Positions 9,433-18,199 of a DNA stretch of 64,000 nt are shown one piece after another (position 1 is the stretch's first letter; each line of letters opens with the position of its first letter). The DNA comes from Bacteroides cutis (GTDB lineage Bacteria; Bacteroidota; Bacteroidia; Bacteroidales; Bacteroidaceae): NCBI RefSeq assembly GCF_900241005.1, contig NZ_OEST01000007.1, forward strand, positions 62,001 through 126,000, written 5' to 3'. The translations under genes and the position numbers were made by a program. A model generated the notes under the pieces. That model saw nothing but the letters and a program-made list of their open reading frames with translations. It was not told the origin of the DNA and made no database searches.

Positions 9433-11559
9433 ATGTTTATTGAAAAAAGTCTGGCCAGGTTGTTGGGGTGCATTATATTTTTGTTGTGTGCTCAGAGCAT
9501 AATAGGTAAAAACGATTCGGATATAGAAAAAATACGGAAGAGGTGTATAGAACGGATAATATCTACTAATGTCAACGGGAATATAGTGGATAACCTGCTA
9601 CAAACACTGCGTGCTGATGGTACATGGCCTGGAATAGATTATGTAGATGTGTCTAGAACAGGATTTCAGCATGCAAGGCATTTGGCTAATATGGTGAATT
9701 TAGCGATAGCATATAAGAAACCGGGATCACTTTTTCGGGGAAAAAGAAGTTTGAAGCAGGCTTTTGATAAATCGATGGCATATTGGCTTGAACATGACTT
9801 TATTTGTGATAATTGGTGGAATAATCAGATTGACACGCCTGCACGTATGGTGACTATACTTTTACTCATGGACAAGGATTTATCTAAAGAACAGTCTGAT
9901 AAAATGTTACAAATCATAAGCCGTGGAAATATCAATGCTACGGGGGCTCGTCCGAGCGGTGATCGTATTAAAATAGCTGGTATACAGGCTAAAGCTGCCT
10001 TGTATAAAAGGAATGTAGAGGAAGTGGAGATGTTACTTAAGGTGATAGAGAGTGAAATAAAATTCTCTACTAAAATAGGAATACAATATGATTACAGTTT
10101 TCATCATAGGGCAGACCGGGTAAATAATACACTGACTTATGGTGTGGGATACGGTAATGCTTTTGTAGAGTGGGCTACTTTAGTAAATGGTACCCGTTTC
10201 GGCTTTTCACAAGACTCTATTCGTCTGATTGTAGATTATTATCTTGATGGTATATGCAAGCAGATGATTTATGGCATGATTTCAGATCCTGGAATAGGAA
10301 ATCGTGATATCACCCGTCCTGGTAAGGCTGTGGTGTGGAGTGCGGATGTCGTTAAGAATATATTGACTCTTACTGATTATAGAAAAGCCGAATTGGAAAC
10401 TGTAGTCCGTGCCCGGGAAGGAGAAAATGTAATTCCACAATCGTATGCGAAATTCTTTTGGTGTACCGACCATTTCGTTTATCAGCGTCCAAATTTCTAC
10501 ACTTCGGTCCGTATGTATTCCGAGCGTAATGCCAATATGGAAGAGCCCTATAATGGTGAGGGAATAATGAATCATTTTCGTGGTGATGGAACGAATTACC
10601 TTTCTTTGGAGGGCGATGAATATAAAAATGTGATACCTGTTTATGACTGGATGAAAATACCAGGGACTACCACCGTACAGTTGGATACTATGCCGTTGAA
10701 AGAAAATGTGCAGAAATGGGGGTTGACTAAATTTGTGGGTGCTGTTTCCGATGATATGTATGGTGCAGTAGGTTTTGAATTTAAAAGTCCGCATACCGCT
10801 TTAACAGCCAAGAAATCTTATTTCTTCTTCGACAAGGAATATGTTTGTTTAGGTAGTGGTATTACCTCGAGAGTGAAGGGCCGTCCTGTGTCAACAACTA
10901 TAAATCAATGCGTGCTTTCGGGGGAAGTTCATGTGAAAGATGGACATGGGGCACATGTTCAATCTCGAGGTGCCGTTAATATTCCTAAAGTGGAATGGGT
11001 AAACCATGATAACGTAGGTTATGTGTTTCCCGAAAAGTCCGCTGTTTTTTTGCTTAATCAGGAAAAAACGGGTAGTTGGACTATTGCCAATAAGCAGACG
11101 AGTGTTTCTGCCGAAGAGGTGAAATGCGATGTATTTACTCTTGCTTTGAACCATGGTAAAGAATGTAAAAATGCAAGCTATGAGTATATAGTGGTACCTT
11201 CGGTTAACCACTATGAAATGGAAGACTATGTACATGTTCTTCCTGTCTCTGTCTTGACTAATACGTCTGAACTTCAGGCTGTGAGGCACAATGGACTACG
11301 TATAGCTTATGCCGTATTTTATAAACATGGTACTGTTCATATCACCGGCAATCTATCTGTTACTATTGATTCTCCCGGATTGGTAATGTTAAAATACAAT
11401 GCGGCAGGTAATGTTACTCAATTGCTTGTTTCCGATCCTACCCGACTTTTAAAGACTATTCATCTTTCAATTAATAGCGGGAGTGGAGTGTTGCAACGTT
11501 ATGCAATCGACTTGCCCCAAAATGAATATGCGGGTAGGAGTGTGAAAGTAAAATTATAA
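9433..11559 (+). CDS. Polysaccharide lyase family 8 protein (chondroitin AC/hyaluronan/xanthan-lyase type)
   Basis: An upstream ATG at 9394 is in frame, but the ATG at 9433 places the signal peptide (FIEKSLARLLGCIIFLLCAQ) at the N-terminus; this start gives 708 residues. The alpha/alpha-toroid domain contains the substrate-aromatic patch NWWNNQIDTPA at about 127-137, the catalytic region YDYSFHHRADR at about 219-229 and TYGVGYG at about 235-241, followed by beta-sandwich domains. PL8 enzymes cleave uronic-acid polysaccharides by beta-elimination in the periplasm or outside. No SusC/SusD pair, sulfatase or GH88 lies nearby, so it is not in an obvious polysaccharide utilisation locus. The substrate cannot be read from sequence. 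Confidence 0.85.
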   Translation: MFIEKSLARLLGCIIFLLCAQSIIGKNDSDIEKIRKRCIERIISTNVNGNIVDNLLQTLRADGTWPGIDYVDVSRTGFQHARHLANMVNLAIAYKKPGSLFRGKRSLKQAFDKSMAYWLEHDFICDNWWNNQIDTPARMVTILLLMDKDLSKEQSDKMLQIISRGNINATGARPSGDRIKIAGIQAKAALYKRNVEEVEMLLKVIESEIKFSTKIGIQYDYSFHHRADRVNNTLTYGVGYGNAFVEWATLVNGTRFGFSQDSIRLIVDYYLDGICKQMIYGMISDPGIGNRDITRPGKAVVWSADVVKNILTLTDYRKAELETVVRAREGENVIPQSYAKFFWCTDHFVYQRPNFYTSVRMYSERNANMEEPYNGEGIMNHFRGDGTNYLSLEGDEYKNVIPVYDWMKIPGTTTVQLDTMPLKENVQKWGLTKFVGAVSDDMYGAVGFEFKSPHTALTAKKSYFFFDKEYVCLGSGITSRVKGRPVSTTINQCVLSGEVHVKDGHGAHVQSRGAVNIPKVEWVNHDNVGYVFPEKSAVFLLNQEKTGSWTIANKQTSVSAEEVKCDVFTLALNHGKECKNASYEYIVVPSVNHYEMEDYVHVLPVSVLTNTSELQAVRHNGLRIAYAVFYKHGTVHITGNLSVTIDSPGLVMLKYNAAGNVTQLLVSDPTRLLKTIHLSINSGSGVLQRYAIDLPQNEYAGRSVKVKL

Positions 11560-11680
11560 CTTTGTAATGAAGAATAAGATGGTGTACGTATGTAGCTTAT
11601 TAAGGTGAAGTTACTTTAGATGAATAAAGGGGTTATCAATTATATATTAATTTAATGTATCTATATACTTAAATGTAAGT

Positions 11681-12853
11681 ATGAATAATTTTGTCTTTTA
11701 TAGTCCTACCGAATTTGTCTTTGGCAAGGCAACGGAAACTCGGGTTGGCGCACTGGTACAAAAATATGGTGCACGGAAAGTAATGATTGTCTACGGTGGC
11801 GGTTCTGTAGTGAGGAGTGGCTTATTGGATAGAGTGAAACAATCTCTGCAGGAATTTGATATTGAATATTGTGAGTTGGGTGGTATTCAGCCCAATCCGG
11901 TTGATACAAAAGTATATGAAGGCATTGATATCTGCCGTCGTGAGCAAGTAGATATGCTTCTTCCGGTTGGCGGTGGTTCGGTGATTGATACTGCTAAAGC
12001 AATTGCCGCTGGCGTGCCTTATGAGGGTGATTTCTGGGATTTCTTTATTGGTAAGGCAAAAGTAACGAAAGCTTTGAAAGTAGCCGTTGTACTGACTATT
12101 CCAGCTGCGGGCAGTGAAGGATCTGGAAATTCGGTAATAACAAAAGTTGCGACTCTTCAAAAATTAAGCCTTCGGGTGCCAGAGTTGTTGCGTCCTGTTT
12201 TTTCTATTATGAACCCTGAACTTACTTATACATTGCCGCCTTTTCAAACAGCCTGTGGTATTGCCGATATGATGGTACACATTATGGAACGTTACTTTAC
12301 CAATACGCAAGATGTGGAAATCAGTGATCGTATTTGTGAAGGTACTTTGCTGGCTATTATCAAAGAGGCTTATTGTGTGAAACAAAATCCCGGTGATTAT
12401 GGTGCGCGTGCCAATATTATGTGGTGTGGTACTATCGCTCATAATGGAATTTGTGGTGTAGGTTGTGAAGAAGATTGGGCGTCCCATTTTCTGGAACATG
12501 AAGTCAGTGCTATTTACAATGTGACACATGGTGCAGGTTTAACAGTGATTGTTCCGGCCTGGATGACTTTCATGGCAGAGCATAATCCGAGAAAAATAGC
12601 CCAGTTTGCCAACCGTATTTTTAATGTACCCGAATCAGATGATTTAGAAGAAATGGCATTGACTGGTATTTCCCGATTAAAACATTTCTTCCGTTATATG
12701 GGGTTGCCGGTCAACTTTAAAGAATTGGGTATTGATCATCCTGATATCGATCGTTTGGCAGATAACCTACATCGTAATAAAGGCGAGTTAGTTGGCAATT
12801 ATGTGAAATTGACAAAAGAGAATAGTAAAGAGATTTATCGTTTGGCGTTGTGA
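11681..12853 (+). CDS. Iron-containing alcohol dehydrogenase (butanol-dehydrogenase-like)
   Basis: The product has 390 residues. Its N-terminal Rossmann domain carries the NAD(P)-binding LPVGGGSVIDTAKAIAAG at about 91-108. The C-terminal helical metal domain carries GIADMMVHIMERYFT at about 193-207 and LEHEVSAIYNVTHGAG at about 272-287, supplying the Asp/His/His/His metal ligands. The family reduces aldehydes or ketones to alcohols with NAD(P)H in the cytosol; the substrate is not predictable. It is monocistronic, ends 109 bp before the convergent rng gene, and shares a bidirectional terminator with it. Confidence 0.88.
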   Translation: MNNFVFYSPTEFVFGKATETRVGALVQKYGARKVMIVYGGGSVVRSGLLDRVKQSLQEFDIEYCELGGIQPNPVDTKVYEGIDICRREQVDMLLPVGGGSVIDTAKAIAAGVPYEGDFWDFFIGKAKVTKALKVAVVLTIPAAGSEGSGNSVITKVATLQKLSLRVPELLRPVFSIMNPELTYTLPPFQTACGIADMMVHIMERYFTNTQDVEISDRICEGTLLAIIKEAYCVKQNPGDYGARANIMWCGTIAHNGICGVGCEEDWASHFLEHEVSAIYNVTHGAGLTVIVPAWMTFMAEHNPRKIAQFANRIFNVPESDDLEEMALTGISRLKHFFRYMGLPVNFKELGIDHPDIDRLADNLHRNKGELVGNYVKLTKENSKEIYRLAL

Positions 12854-12922
12854 TAAGGTATTGTAGGCTTTCATTAGAAACTACATGTGCAGGGAGATTT
12901 AGGAAAAATGATATTTTGTTTT

Positions 12923-12964
12923 AAAAAGACGGCGGAGTATTAATCTTGCTCCGCCGTTTTTTTT
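12923..12964 (+). terminator. Bidirectional Rho-independent terminator between the alcohol dehydrogenase and rng
   Basis: ACGGCGGAG at 12929-12937 pairs perfectly with CTCCGCCGT at 12949-12957 around an 11-nt loop. T8 follows on the plus strand (12957-12964) and an A-rich stretch at 12923-12927 precedes, so it can serve both converging genes. Confidence 0.93.
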
Positions 12965-14537
12965 ATTTGATTTCGATCTCTTCCTTCATGTCAATCTCTT
13001 CCCCTTGCGGGTCGTAGAATACATATTGCAGAAACGCAAGTTTCTGGCTGGGAATAATCTTGATACCGAATCCGTACTTCATTTGCCATTTTCGTTTCAG
13101 GGAGATAAGGCCTTGATTGATATAGGCAGCGATGTACGGGTGGATGTGTAACGAGAATTTTTTAATCTTCAATTTGTTGACCAGATAGTCAATTTTACTC
13201 TCTAAAGTGTCCGTAAAGAGAATGGACGATTTAATGGCACCTTTGCCGAAGCAAGTAGGACAAATTTCTGTAGTATTTACATCCATTGCTGGACGTACCC
13301 GTTGACGGGTAATCTGCATCAAACCGAATTTGCTGAGTGGCAGAATATTATGACGTGCTCTGTCCTTTTGCATATTGGCGCACATACGTTCGTAAAGCTT
13401 TTGACGGTTTTCGGCTTCATTCATGTCAATGAAGTCCACTACAATGATACCACCCATATCTCTTAGTCGTAATTGGCGGGCCAGTTCATCGGCAGCTCCC
13501 AGGTTCACTTCCAGTGCGTTGGCTTCCTGTCCGTTGGCATTCTTGGTGCGGTTACCGCTGTTCACGTCTACTACGTGAAGCGCCTCAGTATGCTCAATAA
13601 TCAGGTAGGCACCACTTTTATATGAAATGGTTTTACCGAATGATGACTTGATCTGTTTGGTGATACCGAAATTGTCGTAAATAGGAAGTTCTCCTTTGTA
13701 CAGTTTTACAATTCCTGCCCGTTCGGGGGCGATAAGTGTTACGTAATCTTTTATTTCGTGGAACACCGCTTCATTATTTACATGGATGTTCTCGAAAGAA
13801 GGATTAAACAAGTCACGTAATAGTCCTACGGCACGACTTGTTTCTTCGTAAATCAGAGTCGGAAATTTAGTAGCCTTCTGTACTTTAGTAATGGCATCTT
13901 CCCAATGTTTCAGTAATACTTTAAGCTCTCCATCAAGCTCTGCAACCCGTTTCCCCTCGGCAACAGTACGCACGATGACACCGAAATTTTTCGGTTTGAT
14001 GCTCATCAGCAGCTGTTTTAGGCGGGCACGTTCTTCGCTTGATTTAATTTTTTGTGATACAGAAACCTTATCATTGAAAGGAATCAGTACGAGATATCTT
14101 CCGGCAAAGGAAAGTTCGGAAGTCAGCCGCGGTCCTTTGGTAGAGATGGGTTCCTTGACAATCTGCACCACTACTTCTTGTCCCACCTTAAGTACATTGG
14201 ATACGGTTCCATCCTTTTCAAGGTCGGGAAGTATGGTCGCTTTTGTAATAGGATTTAATTTCTTTTTATCACTTAAAGTTTGCTTTACGTATTTTTCTAA
14301 CGAGTTAAATTGAGGACCTAAGTCCAAATAATGAAGAAAAGCATCTTTCTCGTAACCCACGTCCACGAAGCATGCATTCAGGCCGGGCATCAGTTTTTTG
14401 ACACGCCCCAAATACATATTGCCCACAGAAAAGGAAATGTTTCTTCCTTCACTTTGGAGTTCCACCAGGCTCTTATCCTCGAGCAGTGCGATGGAAACCT
14501 CTTTAGGCTGTACGTCTACAACGAGTTCGCTTGTCAC
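12963..14537 (-). CDS. rng: Ribonuclease G/E
   Basis: The 524-residue single-strand-specific endoribonuclease acts in rRNA maturation and mRNA decay. It has an S1 domain at about 38-130, the DNase I-like catalytic core with HVVDVNSGNRT and IIVVDFIDMNE (the two metal-binding aspartates), and the zinc-link CPTCFGKG. It lacks the long C-terminal scaffold of E. coli RNase E, as expected for RNase G type proteins. It is the third gene of HU, COX24-like, rng on the minus strand. The 156-nt stretch before it folds into strong hairpins (see 14570-14671) that could set its expression. The start ATG fits MTSELVVDVQPKEVSIALL, a standard N-terminus for the family. Confidence 0.93.
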   Translation of the reverse strand: MTSELVVDVQPKEVSIALLEDKSLVELQSEGRNISFSVGNMYLGRVKKLMPGLNACFVDVGYEKDAFLHYLDLGPQFNSLEKYVKQTLSDKKKLNPITKATILPDLEKDGTVSNVLKVGQEVVVQIVKEPISTKGPRLTSELSFAGRYLVLIPFNDKVSVSQKIKSSEERARLKQLLMSIKPKNFGVIVRTVAEGKRVAELDGELKVLLKHWEDAITKVQKATKFPTLIYEETSRAVGLLRDLFNPSFENIHVNNEAVFHEIKDYVTLIAPERAGIVKLYKGELPIYDNFGITKQIKSSFGKTISYKSGAYLIIEHTEALHVVDVNSGNRTKNANGQEANALEVNLGAADELARQLRLRDMGGIIVVDFIDMNEAENRQKLYERMCANMQKDRARHNILPLSKFGLMQITRQRVRPAMDVNTTEICPTCFGKGAIKSSILFTDTLESKIDYLVNKLKIKKFSLHIHPYIAAYINQGLISLKRKWQMKYGFGIKIIPSQKLAFLQYVFYDPQGEEIDMKEEIEIK

Positions 14538-14569
14538 AATAATTGCTTTAATTAATTATTATTTAGCAG

Positions 14570-14671
14570 TCAGTAATTGGTAGCAAAGAATGCTACTTGT
14601 TACTGATTACTTTTGTTCTTTTAAACAAAGAACAAACTCGCGAGATAATATGCTTCACAAGTTTGTTCTTT
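14570..14671 (-). other. Structured intercistronic leader upstream of rng
   Basis: Two elements stand out. First, TCAGTAA (14570-14576) pairs with TTACTGA (14600-14606), and GTAGCA with TGCTAC inside it, with a symmetric 3x3 internal loop and a 5-nt apical loop. Second, three arms compete: TTTGTTCTTT (14612-14621), AAAGAACAAACT (14627-14638) and AGTTTGTTCTTT (14660-14671). The middle arm can pair perfectly with either flank, so the two hairpins exclude each other. This is the leader that a transcript from HU and the 30-residue gene carries just before rng. Confidence 0.6.
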
Positions 14672-14693
14672 ATTTTGTCCGTCAGACTAAAAA

Positions 14694-14786
14694 TTACTTT
14701 TTGCTTTTATGTCTGTTCTTTCTTAGTCTTTTTTTACGCTTGTGCGTAGACATTTTATGTCTTTTTTTCTTCTTTCCGCTTGGCAT
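14694..14786 (-). CDS. COX24/AURKAIP1 (mS38)-like 30-residue ribosome-associated protein
   Basis: On the minus strand an ATG at 14786 opens a 30-codon frame ending TAA at 14694. The product begins MPSGKKKKRHKMSTHKRK and continues with Lys/Arg to the end; roughly two thirds of residues are K, R or H. This is the short protein found throughout Bacteroidota with the AURKAIP1/COX24 domain, related to mitochondrial ribosomal protein mS38. Very basic composition and size fit a small-subunit ribosomal protein or extension. It lies between HU (35 bp away) and rng, on the same strand. I recognise the sequence; the ribosomal role is family-level inference. Confidence 0.85.
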   Translation of the reverse strand: MPSGKKKKRHKMSTHKRKKRLRKNRHKSKK

Positions 14787-14820
14787 AGCTTCAAATTTTA
14801 TGGGTTAATACTATTGTTTA

Positions 14821-15096
14821 TTATTTCTTCACAGCGATGGTGAATGTTTTAGCAGGCTTGAAAGCCGGAATGTTATGTTCCGGAATGATAATAGTAGTGT
14901 TTTTGGAAATATTACGAGCGGTTTTTTGTGCTCTCTTTTTCACTACAAAACTACCAAACCCGCGGAGGTAAACATTTTCATCTTTTGATAAAGATACCTT
15001 CACTGCGTCCATGAACGCTTCAACGGTTGCAAGTACTGTCACTTTGTCAATTCCGGTGCTCTTTGTAATTTCGTTTACAATGTCAGCTTTAGTCAT
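14821..15096 (-). CDS. HU-family DNA-binding protein
   Basis: The 91-residue protein is a normal-length HU/IHF-type architectural DNA-binding protein. The N-terminal helices (MTKADIVNEITKSTGI) are followed by LRGFGSFVVKKRAQKTARN, the conserved FGSF-x6-R-x-G-R-N-like strand that starts the DNA-embracing arm, and IPAFKPAKTFTIAVKK at the end. It is the first gene of the HU/COX24/rng group and has a -7 box about 50 bp upstream. Another HU-like protein, of the HU-HIG type, is encoded at 50165-50809. Confidence 0.93.
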   Translation of the reverse strand: MTKADIVNEITKSTGIDKVTVLATVEAFMDAVKVSLSKDENVYLRGFGSFVVKKRAQKTARNISKNTTIIIPEHNIPAFKPAKTFTIAVKK

Positions 15097-15146
15097 TTCT
15101 CTTAAAAAAAAATATTATTACTATTGTTTCCTAATTTTTTGGACTG

Positions 15147-15154
15147 CAAATATA
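15147..15154 (-). promoter_or_regulatory. -7 box for HU (minus strand)
   Basis: The minus strand reads TATATTTG, a match to TAnnTTTG, about 50 bp before the HU start. No convincing -33 box. Confidence 0.5.
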
Positions 15155-15239
15155 TAGCTTTTCCGTGGCTCTAAAAAATATATTTCGGACAATTTTCTAA
15201 AAAAGTCGCGGCATTAAGTTTTCTTAGACTGAAAAACAG

Positions 15240-15247
15240 TACTTTTG
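15240..15247 (+). promoter_or_regulatory. -7 box for mutY
   Basis: TACTTTTG fits TAnnTTTG and lies 24 bp before the mutY ATG. With the HU box it forms a divergent promoter region. Confidence 0.5.
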
Positions 15248-15271
15248 TCTTCTTAAAATGCTGTTTTCAAC

Positions 15272-16312
15272 ATGAGTATATTGACTGAAACATTGCTGGA
15301 TTGGTATGAGGAAAACAAGCGTGAACTACCTTGGCGGGAGACTACTGATCCTTATCAGATATGGATATCTGAAATTATTCTGCAACAGACCAGAGTGGTG
15401 CAGGGGTATGATTATTTCCTTCGTTTTATACGTCGTTTTCCCGATGTAGAAGCTTTGGCTTCAGCTTCGGAGGATGAAGTGATGAAGTATTGGCAGGGAC
15501 TGGGTTATTACTCTCGTGCCCGTAATTTGTATGCTGCTGCTAAGAGTATGAATGGTGTCTTTCCCCAAAAATATCAGGAAGTACGGGCATTGAAGGGAGT
15601 AGGAGACTATACGGCCGCCGCGATTTGTTCTTTTGCTTACAATCAACCTTATGCGGTGGTTGATGGTAATGTGTATCGGGTACTTTCTCGCTATTTTGGT
15701 ATTGATACTCCTATAGATTCTACGGAAGGGAAAAGGCTGTTTGCAACTTTGGCAGACGAAATGTTGGATAAATTACATCCTGCCATTTACAATCAGGCCA
15801 TAATGGATTTCGGAGCTATTCAGTGTACGCCGCAATCTCCTAATTGTATGTTTTGTCCTTTGGCAGACAGTTGCTCGGCTCTGGCAAAAGGCCAGGTGAT
15901 GAAATTACCTGTAAAACAACATAGAACGAAAACGAGCAATCGCTATTTTAATTATATATATGTACGCATGGGTGCGTGTACTTTTATACATAAACGAACG
16001 GAAAACGACATTTGGAAAAACCTGTTCGAACTGCCGTTGATAGAGACAGAGGCAGATTTATCGGAAGAAGACTTTGTGAAAAGTTCTCAGTTCCGTTCAC
16101 TTTTTGCAGAAGGAGAGAAACCCGAAGTCCGTTCTATTCTCCGGAATGTGAAACATGTTTTGTCACACCGGGTGATTTATACGAACTTTTATGAAGTGGT
16201 TTTGCCTGAAACGTCACAATCTTTTTCGGGTTATCAATGTATCAGAACCGAAGATTTGGGACAATATCCGATATCACGTCTGGTACATGCATTCATTGAG
16301 AAATATGTATAA
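15272..16312 (+). CDS. mutY: A/G-specific adenine DNA glycosylase MutY
   Basis: The 346-residue repair enzyme removes adenine mispaired with 8-oxoguanine. Visible are the catalytic-Glu region EIILQQTRV at about 34-42, the helix-hairpin-helix LKGVGDYTAAAI with the catalytic Asp in VVDGNVYRVLSR at about 127-138, and the 4Fe-4S ligands in C-x6-C-x2-C-x5-C spacing (CTPQSPNCMFCPLADSC) at about 190-206. The C-terminal NUDIX-like 8-oxoG recognition domain is present (VKHVLSHRV). It heads a same-strand run with ssb and gldE, an order common in Bacteroidota. Confidence 0.95.
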   Translation: MSILTETLLDWYEENKRELPWRETTDPYQIWISEIILQQTRVVQGYDYFLRFIRRFPDVEALASASEDEVMKYWQGLGYYSRARNLYAAAKSMNGVFPQKYQEVRALKGVGDYTAAAICSFAYNQPYAVVDGNVYRVLSRYFGIDTPIDSTEGKRLFATLADEMLDKLHPAIYNQAIMDFGAIQCTPQSPNCMFCPLADSCSALAKGQVMKLPVKQHRTKTSNRYFNYIYVRMGACTFIHKRTENDIWKNLFELPLIETEADLSEEDFVKSSQFRSLFAEGEKPEVRSILRNVKHVLSHRVIYTNFYEVVLPETSQSFSGYQCIRTEDLGQYPISRLVHAFIEKYV

Positions 16313-16327
16313 AAGTTGTCTGTATTC

Positions 16328-16358
16328 TTGCATGATGTTGTTATTCTCGTTAATTTTG
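16328..16358 (+). promoter_or_regulatory. Promoter of ssb
   Basis: TTG at 16328-16330, a 20-bp spacer, then TAATTTTG at 16351-16358: a good -33/-7 pair, 25 bp before the ssb ATG. Confidence 0.6.
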
Positions 16359-16382
16359 GCAGCAAATTAAAATAACAAGCTT

Positions 16383-16844
16383 ATGTCAGTAAATAAAGTG
16401 ATATTGTTGGGAAATGTCGGTAGGGATCCAGAAGTGAGGTATCTTGATAGTGGTGTGGCTGTTGCAACTTTATCTTTGGCTACTACCGAAAGAGGATATA
16501 CTTTGCAGAATGGAACTCAGGTTCCGGATCGTACGGAATGGCATAATCTCGTTCTTTGGCGCGGACTGGCAGAAACAGCAGAAAAGTATGTGCATAAAGG
16601 GGACAAACTTTATGTAGAAGGTAAAATACGTACCCGTTCTTACGATGACCAGACAGGTGCTAAACGCTATGTCACAGAGATTTTCGTAGATGTAATGGAA
16701 ATGTTGTCACCTAAAGGTGCCACAGTGCCGGGAACGGCTCCATATACCCCTCAGGCTGGTATGGGCGGACAATCTGCAACTCAGCAACCTATCCCGCAAA
16801 ATGCTCCTGCGCAAGATAATTCAACGGACGATTTACCGTTCTAA
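16383..16844 (+). CDS. ssb: Single-stranded DNA-binding protein
   Basis: The 153-residue protein has an OB-fold at 1-105 (VNKVILLGNVGRDPEVRYL, EWHNLVLW, YVEGKIRTRSYDD), then a Gln/Pro-rich linker and the acidic tip DDLPF that binds repair and replication partners. It coats single-stranded DNA during replication, recombination and repair. It lies between mutY and gldE with its own candidate promoter. Confidence 0.96.
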   Translation: MSVNKVILLGNVGRDPEVRYLDSGVAVATLSLATTERGYTLQNGTQVPDRTEWHNLVLWRGLAETAEKYVHKGDKLYVEGKIRTRSYDDQTGAKRYVTEIFVDVMEMLSPKGATVPGTAPYTPQAGMGGQSATQQPIPQNAPAQDNSTDDLPF

Positions 16845-16867
16845 TTGTTTAACTAAAACCAAATTCT

Positions 16868-18199
16868 TTGGACCCAGACGCTTATTTATGCCAATTGGCA
16901 GATGTTTTTAACGGTATATCCGTACATGCTCCCTCTATTTCGGCTGTTATAGCTATTATTTTGGCGAGTTTGCTTTTACTTGTTTCCGGTTTTGCTTCGG
17001 CTTCCGAAATTGCTTTTTTCTCACTCTCTCCATCAGACTTGAGTACTATTGAAGAGGGAAAACACTCTTCAGATAAGAAAATCCGTAATTTGTTGGATGA
17101 TACGGAACGGTTGTTGGCTACAATATTGATTACGAACAATTTTGTAAACGTAACCATTATCATGCTTTGTAACTTTTTCTTTATGAATGTAGTTCAATTT
17201 CATTCGGTGATTGCCGAGTTTATTGTGCTGACGGTTATTCTTACTTTCTTGTTACTGCTTTTCGGTGAAATTATGCCGAAGATCTATTCTGCGCAGAAAA
17301 CGTTGGCTTTCTGTCGTTTTGCTGCTCCTGGTATTATGGTTTGCCGTTCCATATTCTATCCGCTATCTTCTTTGTTGGTACGTTCCACTTCTTTCCTGAA
17401 TAAACACTTTGTACGCAAAAATCATAATATCTCGGTAGACGAATTGTCTCATGCATTGGAATTGACGGATAAAGCGGAACTTTCTGAAGAAAATAATATA
17501 TTGGAAGGTATTATACGTTTTGGTGGTGAGACAGCTAAAGAAGTTATGACCTCTCGTCTGGATGTAGTCGATCTGGAAATACGTACCCCTTTTAAAGAAG
17601 TTTTGAAATGTATTGTAGAAAATGCTTATTCGCGTATTCCGATATATGCGGAAACACGTGATAATATTAAGGGAGTGTTGTATATCAAAGATTTGCTTCC
17701 TCATTTGAATAAAGGCGATAATTTCCGTTGGCAGTCATTGATACGTCCGGCCTATTTTGTTCCCGAGACTAAAATGATTGATGACTTGTTACGTGACTTT
17801 CAAGCGAATAAAATTCATATTGCTATTGTGGTGGATGAGTTTGGAGGTACATCGGGTATTGTCACGATGGAGGATATCATTGAAGAAATTGTCGGTGAGA
17901 TACGTGATGAATATGATGATGAAGAACGTACGTATGCAATTCTTAACGACCATACCTGGGTGTTTGAAGCGAAAACGCAATTGACGGACTTCTATAAGAT
18001 AACCAAAATAGATGAAGAAACCTTTGATGAGGTGGCTGGCGATGCCGATACTCTGGCAGGGCTGTTGCTTGAGTTGAAAGGAGAGTTTCCTGCACTTCAC
18101 GAGAAAGTTACTTATGACCGTTATGAGTTTGAAGTTCTCGAAATGGATAACCGTCGTATCTTGAAAGTGAAATTCACAATCAATTCAACTCTTGACTGA
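16868..18199 (+). CDS. gldE: GldE-type gliding-motility-associated CNNM/CBS transporter-like protein
   Basis: The start codon is TTG at 16868 (first residues MDPDAYLCQLADVF), giving 443 residues. A DUF21/CNNM membrane domain with four helices spans about 20-200. A CBS pair follows at about 210-330 (MTSRLDVVDLEIR, VVDEFGGTSGIVTMEDIIEE), then a CorC_HlyC domain to the end. The family is related to magnesium/cobalt efflux proteins. The GldE label comes from Bacteroidota orthologs near gliding genes, but in non-gliding gut Bacteroides the role is not motility and may be ion transport. The last 8 bp overlap the phosphopantetheinyl transferase gene, implying coupling. Confidence 0.85.
   Translation: MDPDAYLCQLADVFNGISVHAPSISAVIAIILASLLLLVSGFASASEIAFFSLSPSDLSTIEEGKHSSDKKIRNLLDDTERLLATILITNNFVNVTIIMLCNFFFMNVVQFHSVIAEFIVLTVILTFLLLLFGEIMPKIYSAQKTLAFCRFAAPGIMVCRSIFYPLSSLLVRSTSFLNKHFVRKNHNISVDELSHALELTDKAELSEENNILEGIIRFGGETAKEVMTSRLDVVDLEIRTPFKEVLKCIVENAYSRIPIYAETRDNIKGVLYIKDLLPHLNKGDNFRWQSLIRPAYFVPETKMIDDLLRDFQANKIHIAIVVDEFGGTSGIVTMEDIIEEIVGEIRDEYDDEERTYAILNDHTWVFEAKTQLTDFYKITKIDEETFDEVAGDADTLAGLLLELKGEFPALHEKVTYDRYEFEVLEMDNRRILKVKFTINSTLD

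Noticed and set aside
13891..14313. Plus-strand frame of about 140 residues inside rng
   Set aside because: Shadow of the rng coding frame; no domain, low-complexity Ser/Arg-rich composition typical of antisense frames.
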